Assembly: GCA_012520845.1 (NCBI GenBank)
Contig: JAAYNL010000025.1
Span: 1-44,551, forward strand
DNA length: 44,551 nt
Direction of reading: 5' to 3'
Origin: Thermoplasmatales archaeon
GTDB lineage: Archaea; Thermoplasmatota; Thermoplasmata; Methanomassiliicoccales; Methanomethylophilaceae
Numbering within the stretch: position 1 is the stretch's first letter; each line of letters starts with the position of its first letter. The translations under genes were made by a program, and so were the position numbers. Below, piece by piece: positions 10,934 through 18,835 of this stretch. The notes below the pieces were generated by a model that worked only from the letters and a program-made list of their open reading frames with translations, was not told the DNA's origin and made no database searches.

Positions 10934-11797
10934 ATGACACTCAGGATGGCCGTGCCGAACAAGGGCAGGCTGAACGAAAGGGCAGTCGAACTGCTCATCC
11001 AATCCGGGCTCGACCTCGGGGACGAGTGGGGCAGGAAACTCGTCGTGCGGACGAGGAACCAGGACATGGAAATCCTGTTCGTCCGCGCCCAGGACATACC
11101 CAGGTTCGTCGCCTCCGGCGCAGTGGACATAGGCATCACCGGCCAGGACCAGGTGGCCGAGTCCAAATGCGAGGTGAAGGAGATGCTCGAGCTCGAGTTC
11201 GGTCACTGCAGGCTCAGCGTCGCGGTGCCCGAGGCCATGGGATGCGAGTCCCTGGATTGCCTGCCGGACAAACCCGTCGTCGCCACCTCGTTCCCGAACC
11301 TAGCCAGGGACTACTTCAAGTCCAAGGGCAAGGAGATTCGCCTCGTGACCATTGGCGGCGCGGCCGAGATCATGCCCTACCTCGGCGTCGCCGATGCCAT
11401 CGTCGACCTGGTTTCCACGGGGACCACGCTGAAGACGAACAGGCTCGTGGAAATCTCCAGGATAATGGAGTCCCAGGCCGTCGCCATAGCGTGTCCCAAG
11501 GCATTGAAGGCGAAGGGCGAGGCCATCGCCGACGTGGTGGAATCCATAGACAGCGTCATCCAGGCGGAGAAGAAGAAATACCTGATGGCGGACGTCCCCG
11601 TCGACAGGTTGGACGAGGTGCGCAGGAGGCTCCCCGGCATAGAAGGGCCCACCGTCATGGACATCTCCGGGCGGGACGACATGGTCGCCATCCACGTCGT
11701 CGTGGACAAACTCGACGTATTCGACGCGGTCAACGACCTGAAGAAGCTCGGCGCCAGGGGAATCCTGATAATGCCGATCAACAGGATGGTGCCCTGA
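10934..11797 (+). CDS. hisG: ATP phosphoribosyltransferase, long form
   Basis: 287 residues, the long HisG form with its own regulatory domain. It catalyses the first step of histidine synthesis, joining ATP and PRPP. The N-terminus AVPNKGRLNERAVELL, the GAVDIGITGQD motif and the PRPP loop VDLVSTGTTLKTN (about residue 155) are all present. The C-terminal 75 residues form the ACT-like histidine-binding domain ending GARGILIMPINRM. It needs no HisZ partner. hisC follows after 2 nt. The likely regulation is feedback by histidine at the C-terminal domain. Confidence 0.96.
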   Translation: MTLRMAVPNKGRLNERAVELLIQSGLDLGDEWGRKLVVRTRNQDMEILFVRAQDIPRFVASGAVDIGITGQDQVAESKCEVKEMLELEFGHCRLSVAVPEAMGCESLDCLPDKPVVATSFPNLARDYFKSKGKEIRLVTIGGAAEIMPYLGVADAIVDLVSTGTTLKTNRLVEISRIMESQAVAIACPKALKAKGEAIADVVESIDSVIQAEKKKYLMADVPVDRLDEVRRRLPGIEGPTVMDISGRDDMVAIHVVVDKLDVFDAVNDLKKLGARGILIMPINRMVP

Positions 11798-11799
11798 GA

Positions 11800-12852
11800 G
11801 TGGCCCGGGAACGGATGAGGAGCACTACCAGGGGCTTCAAGCTGTACTACAACCCGGACACCGCCGGCCTCCTCAGGATGGACACCAACACGAACGCCCT
11901 CGGCGGCAACCCCGCCGCCGAGAGGTTCCTGGCGGGCGCGAAAATCGACCTGGGCGGTTACCCGAACACCTATTCCGACGGTCTTAGGGACGCCCTCGCC
12001 GACCTTTACGGGCTGGAGAGGGGCAACTTCGTCGCCGGTTCCGGTTCCGACGAGATGCTGGACGTGGTGTTCAAGACGTTCACCGAATGGGGCGACAACT
12101 GCGTCGTGCCAGTCCCTTCCTACGTCCTCTACGACTATTTCGTGGGGATGAACGGCGGCAAGGCGATACAGGTCGAGCTGACCGAGGATTTCCAACTGGA
12201 CCCGGACGCCATGGCCAGGCGGGACGCGAAAGTGATCATAATGCCGTCCCCGAACAACCCGACGGCCAATTCGTTCCGCGCGAAGGACATCGAGGAAATC
12301 CTGTCCAGGTTCGACGGCATAGTCGTCGTGGACGAGGCGTACGGGGAGTACGCGGGCTGTGGTTTCGTGGAAAGGGTGGAGGAATTCGACAACCTAGTCG
12401 TGCTCAGGACGTTTTCCAAGGCGTATTCGATGGCCGCCCTGAGGGTTGGCTACGCCGTGGCCAACAAAGGGCTAGCCGAGGTGATGAACTGCGTCAAGAT
12501 ACCCTACTCCCTCAACGCCCTGAGCGAGGGCGCGGCCATAGCCGCCGTCGGCGACCAGGATTTCATAAAAAGGAGCGTCGCGATGGTCGACGAGCAAAGA
12601 CCCAGGCTGCGCAAGGGTCTCGAGAAGCTCGGCTTCAGGACATTCCCGTCCGACGCCAATTTCATAATGGCAGAATGCCCCGCGGACCACGCCGACATCG
12701 TCGCCGGTCTCAGGGCGGAGGGCATACTGATTAGGGATTTCGGCTCTAAGAGGAGGACCGAGAACTGCGTCAGGACCACGATCGGCACCGCCGAGCTGAA
12801 CGGACGCCTGCTCGATGCGTTGGAAAAGGTCCTCGGTGATTTGGGATGCTGA
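11800..12852 (+). CDS. hisC: Histidinol-phosphate aminotransferase
   Basis: 350 residues from GTG 11800. It is a class-I/II PLP aminotransferase that converts imidazole-acetol phosphate to histidinol phosphate. FVAGSGSDEMLDVVFKTF, MPSPNNPTANSF and VVDEAYGEY mark the PLP-binding fold, and the PLP lysine lies in LRTFSKAYSMAALRVGYAV. ATG 11815 is an alternative start. GTG 11800 is preferred because GGATGGTG lies about 9 nt upstream and the gap to hisG is then only 2 nt. Its end overlaps hisA by 7 nt. A second, diverged member of this family (cobD) lies at 32637-33758 and has a different neighbourhood. Confidence 0.94.
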   Translation: MARERMRSTTRGFKLYYNPDTAGLLRMDTNTNALGGNPAAERFLAGAKIDLGGYPNTYSDGLRDALADLYGLERGNFVAGSGSDEMLDVVFKTFTEWGDNCVVPVPSYVLYDYFVGMNGGKAIQVELTEDFQLDPDAMARRDAKVIIMPSPNNPTANSFRAKDIEEILSRFDGIVVVDEAYGEYAGCGFVERVEEFDNLVVLRTFSKAYSMAALRVGYAVANKGLAEVMNCVKIPYSLNALSEGAAIAAVGDQDFIKRSVAMVDEQRPRLRKGLEKLGFRTFPSDANFIMAECPADHADIVAGLRAEGILIRDFGSKRRTENCVRTTIGTAELNGRLLDALEKVLGDLGC

Positions 12853-13559
12853 TTATCCCGGCCGTGGACATAATGGACCGCCGCGTCGTCCAGCTGGTCG
12901 GGGGCGTGCCGGGCAGCGAGAGGGTTACGATGCCCGATCCCGTCGAGGCGGCCGGCTTGTGGGCCCGGCGCGGGTCCGAGCACCTGCACGTGATAGATCT
13001 CGACGGGGCCTTCGGAAAGCCCGACAATGTGGGCGCGATAAAATCCATCATCGCCGAGTACGGGATGTCCGTGCAGGTCGGCGGTGGCGTAAGGGATTCC
13101 GCCAAGATCGAGGCGCTCCTGTCCGCCGGCGCGGAGAGGGTGATAGTCGGCACCAAGGCGATAACCGACACCGATTGGCTGGCGGGGATGTGCGACCTTT
13201 TCCCAGGGAAGCTTCTGCTGGCCATGGACACCCGCGGCGGCGAGGTCGTCGTGAAGGGGTGGAGGGAACCCGCCCCCCTCGGTGTCGACGAGCTGTTCCG
13301 CAGGATACGCGGCCTGCCTTTGGCCGGCGTGCTGAATACCAACGTGGACGTCGAGGGCAGGGGCGAAGGCATCGATCCTGCCGCTGCCACGGATTTCATC
13401 GAGCGGTGCCCGCACGCGGTCGTCGCTTCCGGAGGGGTCACGACGAAAAAGGACGCGGCAACCCTGTCCAAGGCGGGGGCGGCCGCCGCCGTGGTCGGTA
13501 TGGCAATCTATACCCGTACCCTAAGGCCGTGGCGTTGGAAGACGAAGTGGAGGGTTTGA
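12846..13559 (+). CDS. hisA: Phosphoribosylformimino-5-aminoimidazole carboxamide ribotide isomerase
   Basis: 237 residues, a TIM barrel. It isomerises ProFAR to PRFAR in histidine synthesis. IIPAVDIMDRRVVQLVGG at the N-terminus has the catalytic Asp. VGGGVRD and the second-half phosphate site VVASGGVTTKKD are intact. After VVGMAIYT (about residue 222) the sequence becomes an atypical basic tail of about 14 residues ending at 13559. The next frame instead reads KAVALEDEVEGLTDDFH and stops at 13576, which looks more like a HisA C-terminal helix. A one-base indel near 13515-13525 is suspected. The main barrel is unaffected. Confidence 0.93.
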   Translation: MLIIPAVDIMDRRVVQLVGGVPGSERVTMPDPVEAAGLWARRGSEHLHVIDLDGAFGKPDNVGAIKSIIAEYGMSVQVGGGVRDSAKIEALLSAGAERVIVGTKAITDTDWLAGMCDLFPGKLLLAMDTRGGEVVVKGWREPAPLGVDELFRRIRGLPLAGVLNTNVDVEGRGEGIDPAAATDFIERCPHAVVASGGVTTKKDAATLSKAGAAAAVVGMAIYTRTLRPWRWKTKWRV

Positions 13560-13595
13560 CCGACGATTTCCATTAACGGGGTTTAAACGCCATCC

Positions 13596-13601
13596 TTTTA
13601 A
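13596..13601 (+). promoter_or_regulatory. TATA box of the COG2522-type regulator
   Basis: TTTTAA is centred about 26 nt before ATG 13625, giving a leaderless arrangement. Confidence 0.4.
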
Positions 13602-13624
13602 CCGCACAACCCCATCTTGAACGC

Positions 13625-14026
13625 ATGAAACTGCCATGCGAGCTCGTCGTCTGCGAATTGCTCCCCACCGCCAGGCGGGAATTGGCGGAGGAACTCGTAA
13701 AAACCCACGGGTACACCCAGGTAAGGGTCGCGGAGATGTTCGGTGTGACCGCCGCGGCCATATCCCAATACCTCAAGGGCCTCAGGGGCGAGAACCCGCT
13801 CATATCCAAAAGCAGTTACAAACGGGATTTCTACGCCATAATCGAGGAGTCCGCGTTGCGGGTCCACGAGGGCGAGGACGTGGTGCAGGTGCTCTGCGAC
13901 ATCTGCACCTTCGTGAAGAAGGTCGGCATGCTCGACGAGATCTATAGGGACATGGGGGAGGAGGCCATACTCCCGGACTGTTTCGAGTGCCCCAGGGACA
14001 ACATCGTCAAGATTGAGTCCGAGTGA
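13625..14026 (+). CDS. XRE-type HTH transcriptional regulator with C-terminal cysteine pairs (COG2522 type)
   Basis: 133 residues. Residues 25-55 (YTQVRVAEMFGVTAAAISQY) are a clear helix-turn-helix of the XRE class. The C-terminal part carries two Cys-x2-Cys pairs, CDIC (about residue 91) and CFEC (about residue 120), a layout suited to a zinc or iron-sulfur site. Archaeal proteins of this kind are predicted regulators of unknown target. It sits between the hisGCA and hisB operons, which raises the possibility of histidine or metal-linked control, but no operator is evident. It has its own TATA box. Confidence 0.8.
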   Translation: MKLPCELVVCELLPTARRELAEELVKTHGYTQVRVAEMFGVTAAAISQYLKGLRGENPLISKSSYKRDFYAIIEESALRVHEGEDVVQVLCDICTFVKKVGMLDEIYRDMGEEAILPDCFECPRDNIVKIESE

Positions 14027-14036
14027 TTTTCGGTTT

Positions 14037-14100
14037 TTCCGAAAACGGCGGGATGAAAGTTCCGAAAATGGCTGGATGAAAGTTCCGAAAATGGCTGGAT
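14037..14100 (+). repeat. Three tandem 23-bp direct repeats before an AAA/DUF4143 gene
   Basis: Head-to-tail copies start at 14037, 14060 and 14083, exactly 23 bp apart. Each begins TTCCGAAAA and continues with GGC-GGATGAAAG. Copy 1 differs at two positions (ACGGCGGG for ATGGCTGG), and copy 3 is cut at 18 bp where the TATA box begins. Placement directly against the core promoter suggests repeated protein-binding sites. Confidence 0.9.
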
Positions 14101-14109
14101 TATATATAT
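14100..14109 (+). promoter_or_regulatory. TATA box of the first AAA/DUF4143 gene
   Basis: TTATATATAT directly follows the third 23-bp repeat. Its centre is about 25-27 nt before the ATG codons at 14129 and 14132, supporting one of these over the ATG at 14120. Confidence 0.6.
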
Positions 14110-14128
14110 TTGGAAATAAATGGGGCAT

Positions 14129-15415
14129 ATGATGTATTTTTCCTCCGAAAGATATATGCCCCGCATCGTCGACAAGGAATTGAAAGCGTTGCTAAGAACG
14201 TTTGGGGCCGTGTGCATCGAAGGGCCCAAATGGTGCGGAAAAACGTGGACCGCATTGAATTCCGCAAAAAGCGTTTTGTATCTCAACGACCCGGACGGAA
14301 ATTTCCAAAACAGAAAAAAGGCGGAAATGGACCCCTCATCCGCATTAATCGGGGAGCTTCCAAGACTAATCGACGAATGGCAATACGTCCCGTCGCTATG
14401 GGACGCCGTGCGGCACGAGATCGACAAAAGCAGGGATAAGGGGAGGTTCATTCTCACCGGTTCCTCCACGCCCCAAAGGAAAGGCATATGCCACAGCGGG
14501 GTGGGGAGATTCGCCATACTGAGAATGAGGCCCATGACGCTTTTCGAGTCGGGCGATTCAAACGGTTCCGTTTCTCTTTCGTCGATATTGGAAAACAATG
14601 TTGAGATCTCGGAGTCCGTCCCGACGAACCTTGGGAAACTCTCCGGATTGGTCGTAAGGGGGGGCTGGCCTGCTACCGTCGGCATGGGTGCGGACGACGC
14701 CCAAAGGGTTTCGAAAAATTACCTGGACATAACCCTCAGGGAAGACATCCACAAGGTGGAAGGGACCAGGCACGATTGGCGGAAGATGGGCATGCTCGTC
14801 AAATCGTTGGCGCGCAACGAAGGCACGACGGCAAGCATGAGGGCTCTTGCCCGGGACATATCGGAATTCGAGGGGGATGGCATAGACAGGGGCACGGTGT
14901 CTGCATACCTGGATACATTGGACAGGCTCTTCATCACCGACGACCAACCCGCCTTTTCCGTCAACCTCCGTTCTCCCACGAGGGTCGGCAAAACCCCAAA
15001 ACGCCATTTGGCCGACCCGTCCCTCGCCGCCGCGGCCCTTGGGTTGACCCAAAAGAAATTGTTAGGAGACCTCAAAACCTTCGGATTTCTTTTCGAGGCG
15101 ATGTGCGAGAGGGATCTGAGGGTGTACGCGGAATCCCTTGGCGGGGAGCTGTTCCATTACAGGGATCACGACGGCGGCGAGATCGACGCCGTCGTGGAGA
15201 TGCCGGACGGGAGTTGGGGCGCATTTGAAATAAAACTCGGTGCGAACCAGATTGATGAGGCCGCGGAAAAACTGGTGAGATTCAGAGACGCGATGGTGGG
15301 GAACGGCGCGCCGAGGCCCCCGAAATCCCTTTGCGTGGTGTGCGGCCTCATCGATTACGCCTACACGAGAGACGACGGCGTGTCCGTCGTGCCGATAACG
15401 GCGATGAGGGATTGA
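14129..15415 (+). CDS. AAA ATPase with DUF4143 domain (first copy)
   Basis: 428 residues from ATG 14129. The Walker A is EGPKWCGKT (about residues 30-38) and the Walker B is LPRLIDEWQ, followed by the FILTGSS sensor, as in the AAA_14 family. The C-terminal DUF4143 part contains GGEIDAVVEMPDGSWGAFEI, a PD-(D/E)XK-nuclease-like signature. Such proteins are very common in some archaea and gut bacteria; proposed roles range from mobile-element to defence functions, and none is proven. The gene interrupts the his cluster and is preceded by tandem repeats and its own promoter, so it is probably an independent accessory insertion. The start was chosen by the TATA distance. Confidence 0.85.
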   Translation: MMYFSSERYMPRIVDKELKALLRTFGAVCIEGPKWCGKTWTALNSAKSVLYLNDPDGNFQNRKKAEMDPSSALIGELPRLIDEWQYVPSLWDAVRHEIDKSRDKGRFILTGSSTPQRKGICHSGVGRFAILRMRPMTLFESGDSNGSVSLSSILENNVEISESVPTNLGKLSGLVVRGGWPATVGMGADDAQRVSKNYLDITLREDIHKVEGTRHDWRKMGMLVKSLARNEGTTASMRALARDISEFEGDGIDRGTVSAYLDTLDRLFITDDQPAFSVNLRSPTRVGKTPKRHLADPSLAAAALGLTQKKLLGDLKTFGFLFEAMCERDLRVYAESLGGELFHYRDHDGGEIDAVVEMPDGSWGAFEIKLGANQIDEAAEKLVRFRDAMVGNGAPRPPKSLCVVCGLIDYAYTRDDGVSVVPITAMRD

Positions 15416-15459
15416 CGGCAACATCCCACGTCGGCGGATTCGCCCCGTCTCGCAACAGT

Positions 15460-15467
15460 TATTATAT
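15460..15467 (+). promoter_or_regulatory. TATA box of the hisB operon
   Basis: TATTATAT is centred about 31 nt before the hisB ATG at 15495. It would drive hisB-hisF-hisIE-PHP and possibly mtnP-cbiA, since all of these abut or overlap. Confidence 0.5.
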
Positions 15468-15494
15468 CGTCCCAACATATTTCACCGAGTTAAG

Positions 15495-16046
15495 ATGGCC
15501 CCCAGGAAAGCGGAGTTGGAGAGGCAAACCCGGGAAACGCGGATTTCCGTGTCCGTCGTGCTGGACGGCAAGGGCGAGTACGATGTGAAATGCGACGACG
15601 TGCCCTTCCTGAGGCACATGGTCGAGACGCTGTCCAGGTATTCCGGCGTCGACATCAGGATGTCCGCCGGCGGCGACAACGACCACCACATCGTCGAGGA
15701 TGCCGCGATTTCATTGGGAAAGGCCATAGCCAAGGCCATAGACGGCCCCATAGCCAGGTTCTCCACAAAGACCGTGGCCATGGACGACGCGCTGGTGATG
15801 GCCTCCATCGACATAATCGACAGGCCCTATGCCGAGGTGGATTGCCCCGACCAGCTCTACGCGCACTTCCTCAGGAGCTTCGCCATGTCCCTCGGGATGA
15901 CCCTGCACGTGGTGCAGATCCGCGGGGAGGACGCGCACCACGTCGTGGAGGCGTCCTTCAAGGCCCTCGGCATGTGCCTGAGGGAGGCCCTCGCCCCCGT
16001 CGGGGACGAGATCAGCACCAAGGACAAGCCCAGGTACAAAGGGTGA
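15495..16046 (+). CDS. hisB: Imidazoleglycerol-phosphate dehydratase
   Basis: 183 residues, the monofunctional archaeal length. It dehydrates IGP to imidazole-acetol phosphate. The metal-binding histidine motifs are visible: DDVPFLRHMVETL near the N-terminus, NDHHIVEDAAISLGKA in the first half, and AHHVVEASFKALG in the second, with manganese as the usual metal. The first motif departs from the common GFFDHML form but keeps the His. The gene is first in a run of overlapping genes with hisF, hisIE and a PHP phosphatase. hisH, often found between hisB and hisA or hisF, is absent. Confidence 0.95.
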   Translation: MAPRKAELERQTRETRISVSVVLDGKGEYDVKCDDVPFLRHMVETLSRYSGVDIRMSAGGDNDHHIVEDAAISLGKAIAKAIDGPIARFSTKTVAMDDALVMASIDIIDRPYAEVDCPDQLYAHFLRSFAMSLGMTLHVVQIRGEDAHHVVEASFKALGMCLREALAPVGDEISTKDKPRYKG

Positions 16047-16050
16047 TCTC
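16042..16050 (+). promoter_or_regulatory. Shine-Dalgarno deciding the TTG start of hisF
   Basis: GGTGATCTC, a strong complement to the archaeal 16S 3' end, lies a few bases before TTG 16053 and overlaps the hisB stop. There is no ATG at the expected HisF N-terminus, so TTG is taken as the start. Confidence 0.6.
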
Positions 16051-16052
16051 CC

Positions 16053-16802
16053 TTGAACGCAAGGAGGATCACCCCCTGCCTGGACACCAAGGACGGCAAG
16101 GTCGTCAAGGGCGTAAGGTTCGAGGGGCTCAGCGAGATGGGCGACCCCGTCGCAATGGCGGTCGAATACGAGGGCCAGGGCGCCGACGAGATCACGCTGC
16201 TCGACATAAGCGCCAGCGGCGAGGGCAGGAAGACAATGCTCGACCTCGTCGCCAGGGTTTCCGACGCGATAACGGTCCCGCTCGTCGTCGGGGGCGGCAT
16301 ATCATCCGTGGACGACGCAATTAAGGTGCTCGACGCCGGTGCGGACAGGGTCTCGATGAATTCCGCCGCCGTAAGGAGGCCGGCGCTCGTCGGGGAATGC
16401 GCCCTCGAGCTCGGCGGCGAGGCCGTGGTCGTGGCAATCGACGCCGTCGCGTCCGGGAAATCCTGGAAGGTGTGCGTCGCGGGCGGCAGGGAGGTGGTCG
16501 ACCTCGACGCCGTCGAATGGGCGCGCAGGGCCGAGGGCATGGGCGCCGGCTCGATACTGCTGACGTCCAAGGACGCGGACGGCGTGAAGGAGGGGTACGA
16601 CATACCCCTCACCGCCGCCGTGTCCGGCGCCGTCTCGATACCGGTGACCGCTTCGGGAGGTTGCGGGTCCATGGAACACATCTACGAGGTCTTCGCGAAA
16701 ACCAAGGCGAGGACCGCCTTGGCGGCTTCCGTGTTCCACTACGGCGACTGCACCGTGGCGCAGGCGAAGGAATACCTGAGGGAAAGGGGGATTGGGATAT
16801 GA
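16053..16802 (+). CDS. hisF: Imidazole glycerol phosphate synthase cyclase subunit
   Basis: 249 residues, a TIM barrel. It combines PRFAR with ammonia to give IGP and AICAR. The N-terminus [20 protein letters not shown] holds the catalytic Asp, the second Asp is in GADRVSMNS and its surroundings, and the phosphate sites [12 protein letters not shown] and [12 protein letters not shown] are intact. In most organisms HisH supplies the ammonia from glutamine, but no hisH gene occurs in this 44.5-kb window. HisF alone can use ammonia at high concentration. It starts with TTG behind a strong Shine-Dalgarno, and its stop overlaps the hisIE ATG. Confidence 0.96.
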   Translation: MNARRITPCLDTKDGKVVKGVRFEGLSEMGDPVAMAVEYEGQGADEITLLDISASGEGRKTMLDLVARVSDAITVPLVVGGGISSVDDAIKVLDAGADRVSMNSAAVRRPALVGECALELGGEAVVVAIDAVASGKSWKVCVAGGREVVDLDAVEWARRAEGMGAGSILLTSKDADGVKEGYDIPLTAAVSGAVSIPVTASGGCGSMEHIYEVFAKTKARTALAASVFHYGDCTVAQAKEYLRERGIGI

Positions 16803-17398
16803 AATTGAGATACGGGGAGGGCGGGTTGGTGCCCGCCGTGGTTCAGGACTCGGTGACCGGGGAGGTGCTGATGCTCGCCTGGGTCAACGAGGAATCCCTC
16901 GCAAGGACCGTGGAGACGGGCTACGCCCATTATTGGTCCAGGAGCAGGGGCAAGCTGTGGAAGAAGGGCGAGGAGTCCGGCAACGTGCAGAAGGTCGTGT
17001 CGATACAGACTGACTGCGACAGGGACGCATTGCTGATCAGGGTGGAGCAGACCGGGGTCGCGTGCCACACAGGCGAGCCCAGCTGCTTTTTCGAAAAGGT
17101 GCACGGCGACCCGTCCGGCACCTCCGCTATAATCCCGGACCTGAAGAGGGTCATAGACGGCCGCAGGGACAACCCGAAGGAGGGCAGCTACACCACCGCC
17201 CTCATGGCCGACGAAAACAACATGCTCAAGAAAATAATCGAGGAGGCCGGGGAATTCGCCCTGGCCGCCAAGGACGGCGACGTCGAGGAGATGGCCTGGG
17301 AATTGGCTGACCTTATCTACCACGTGATGGTGGCCGCGTCGAAGACCGGCCTGCCCATGGACGAGGTTTACGCCAAACTGTCGGAGAGGAGAAAATGA
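16799..17398 (+). CDS. hisIE: Bifunctional phosphoribosyl-AMP cyclohydrolase / phosphoribosyl-ATP pyrophosphatase
   Basis: 199 residues, an HisI-HisE fusion. HisI (1-105) shows [38 protein letters not shown], and the metal cysteines in QTDCDRD and [11 protein letters not shown]. HisE (about 115-199) shows EGSYTTAL, the acidic [18 protein letters not shown] and [12 protein letters not shown]. It catalyses steps 2 and 3 of histidine synthesis. It overlaps hisF (ATGA) and the next gene (ATGA), showing translational coupling. Confidence 0.96.
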   Translation: MKLRYGEGGLVPAVVQDSVTGEVLMLAWVNEESLARTVETGYAHYWSRSRGKLWKKGEESGNVQKVVSIQTDCDRDALLIRVEQTGVACHTGEPSCFFEKVHGDPSGTSAIIPDLKRVIDGRRDNPKEGSYTTALMADENNMLKKIIEEAGEFALAAKDGDVEEMAWELADLIYHVMVAASKTGLPMDEVYAKLSERRK

Positions 17399-18045
17399 GG
17401 GCGGATCTGCACGCGCACACGGTGCTCAGCGACGGGGTGTTCATCCCCGCGGAACTGGTGAGGAGGGCGGCGGTGCTCGGCCACCGCGCCATAGCGATAA
17501 CGGACCACGTGGACATGGCCAACCTGGAGCACGTGGTGTCCTGCGTGGTCAAGGCGGCGGAACTGTCGTCCGACGAGATCCAGGTCATCCCGGGCGTGGA
17601 GGTTACCCACGTCCCGCCCGCCAAGATGGACGCCGTAATCTCGAAGGCGAGGGCGCTGGGCGCCCAAATTATCGTCGTGCACGGCGAGACCGTGACCGAG
17701 CCCGTGGCGCCCGGCACCAACCTGAAGGCGGCGTCCAACCCGGACGTCGACGTCCTGGCGCACCCCGGGTTCCTGACCGCCGAGGAGGCCGAACTGGCGA
17801 AATCGAACGGCGTGGCGATAGAAATCACGGGGAGGTCCGGCCACGGGATAACCAACGGCCACGTTGCGGACGTCGCCATGGAGGCCGGGGCCACCATGGT
17901 CGTGAATTCCGACGCCCACACCGTTGGCAACCTCATGGACAGGGACAGGGCGTTCTCCGTCGCCCTCGGCGCCGGCATACCCTCCGGCATGGCCAAGAAG
18001 GCCATCGGCAAAAACCACATGGACATCATAAAGAGGAGGACGTGA
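17395..18045 (+). CDS. PHP-domain phosphatase, probable histidinol-phosphatase
   Basis: 216 residues. The PHP metal-binding motifs are all visible: [11 protein letters not shown] at the N-terminus, ITDHVD, the EVTHVP region, VDVLAHPGF and [10 protein letters not shown]. Archaeal proteins of this type are annotated as histidinol phosphate phosphatase-domain proteins. Position directly behind hisIE, with an ATGA overlap, and the absence of another phosphatase gene here make histidinol-phosphatase the best guess. Substrate specificity cannot be proven from sequence. mtnP starts 1 nt after its stop. Confidence 0.85.
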   Translation: MRADLHAHTVLSDGVFIPAELVRRAAVLGHRAIAITDHVDMANLEHVVSCVVKAAELSSDEIQVIPGVEVTHVPPAKMDAVISKARALGAQIIVVHGETVTEPVAPGTNLKAASNPDVDVLAHPGFLTAEEAELAKSNGVAIEITGRSGHGITNGHVADVAMEAGATMVVNSDAHTVGNLMDRDRAFSVALGAGIPSGMAKKAIGKNHMDIIKRRT

Positions 18046-18046
18046 G

Positions 18047-18835
18047 ATGCCAAGGATAGGGATAATAGGGGGGTCCGGGGTCTACAACCCCGACCGTTTC
18101 GAATTGATCAAAAAGGAATTCCCCGACACGCCGTACGGCAAACCGTCCGGGGAGATACTCGTCGGCAAAATCAACGGCGTCGAGGTGGCGTTCCTGCCGA
18201 GGCACGGCGGCTCCCACGGCTACCCGCCCCACATGATCCCGTACAGGGCGAACGTCTGGGCGATGAAGTCCCTGGGCGTCGAGATCATAATTTCCCCGTG
18301 CGCCGTCGGTTCCCTGAAGGAGGACTACAGGCCCGAGGACATGGTGATCGTCGACCAGTTCATCGACTTCACCAAGGGCCGCGACTACACCTTCTTCGAC
18401 GACAGGACCGTCCACATCAGCCTGCCGGAGCCCTTTTGCCCGTCCGTGACGAAGGTGTTCGCCGACGCCGCGAGGGAGATGGGCATAAGGCACCACGTCG
18501 GCGGCACCTACGTCTGCATCGAGGGGCCGAGGTTCTCGACCAGGGCCGAGAGCCGCATGTTCAGGCAGCACGCCGACGTAATCGGCATGACCCTGGTGCC
18601 GGAGTGCCAGCTGGCCAGGGAGGCGGGCATGTGCTACTGCAGCCTGGCCACGATCACCGACTACGATTCCTGGAAGGAGGAGACCGTTGACGTGCAGATG
18701 GTGTTCGACACAATGGCGAAATGCCTCGCCAACATAACCCGCATCCTGGAGATCGCGTTGCCGAGGATCGAGTCGGGCCTCGAGCCCTGTTCCTGCGCCG
18801 AGGCGGCCGAGAGCTGCGGGGCAAAACTGGGATGA
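18047..18835 (+). CDS. mtnP: Methylthioadenosine / purine nucleoside phosphorylase
   Basis: 262 residues, the MTAP length. It cleaves 5'-methylthioadenosine (or inosine in some archaeal members) to base plus sugar phosphate. The motifs IGIIGGSGVYN, RHGGSHGYPPHMIPYRANVW, ISPCAVGSL, the substrate-binding ITDYDSW and GGTYVCIEGPRFSTRAES are typical. It belongs to the same run of genes as the his operon, and its last codons overlap the start of cbiA. The C-terminus holds extra cysteines (EPCSCAEAAESCG). MTA and inosine substrates cannot be told apart here. Confidence 0.92.
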   Translation: MPRIGIIGGSGVYNPDRFELIKKEFPDTPYGKPSGEILVGKINGVEVAFLPRHGGSHGYPPHMIPYRANVWAMKSLGVEIIISPCAVGSLKEDYRPEDMVIVDQFIDFTKGRDYTFFDDRTVHISLPEPFCPSVTKVFADAAREMGIRHHVGGTYVCIEGPRFSTRAESRMFRQHADVIGMTLVPECQLAREAGMCYCSLATITDYDSWKEETVDVQMVFDTMAKCLANITRILEIALPRIESGLEPCSCAEAAESCGAKLG

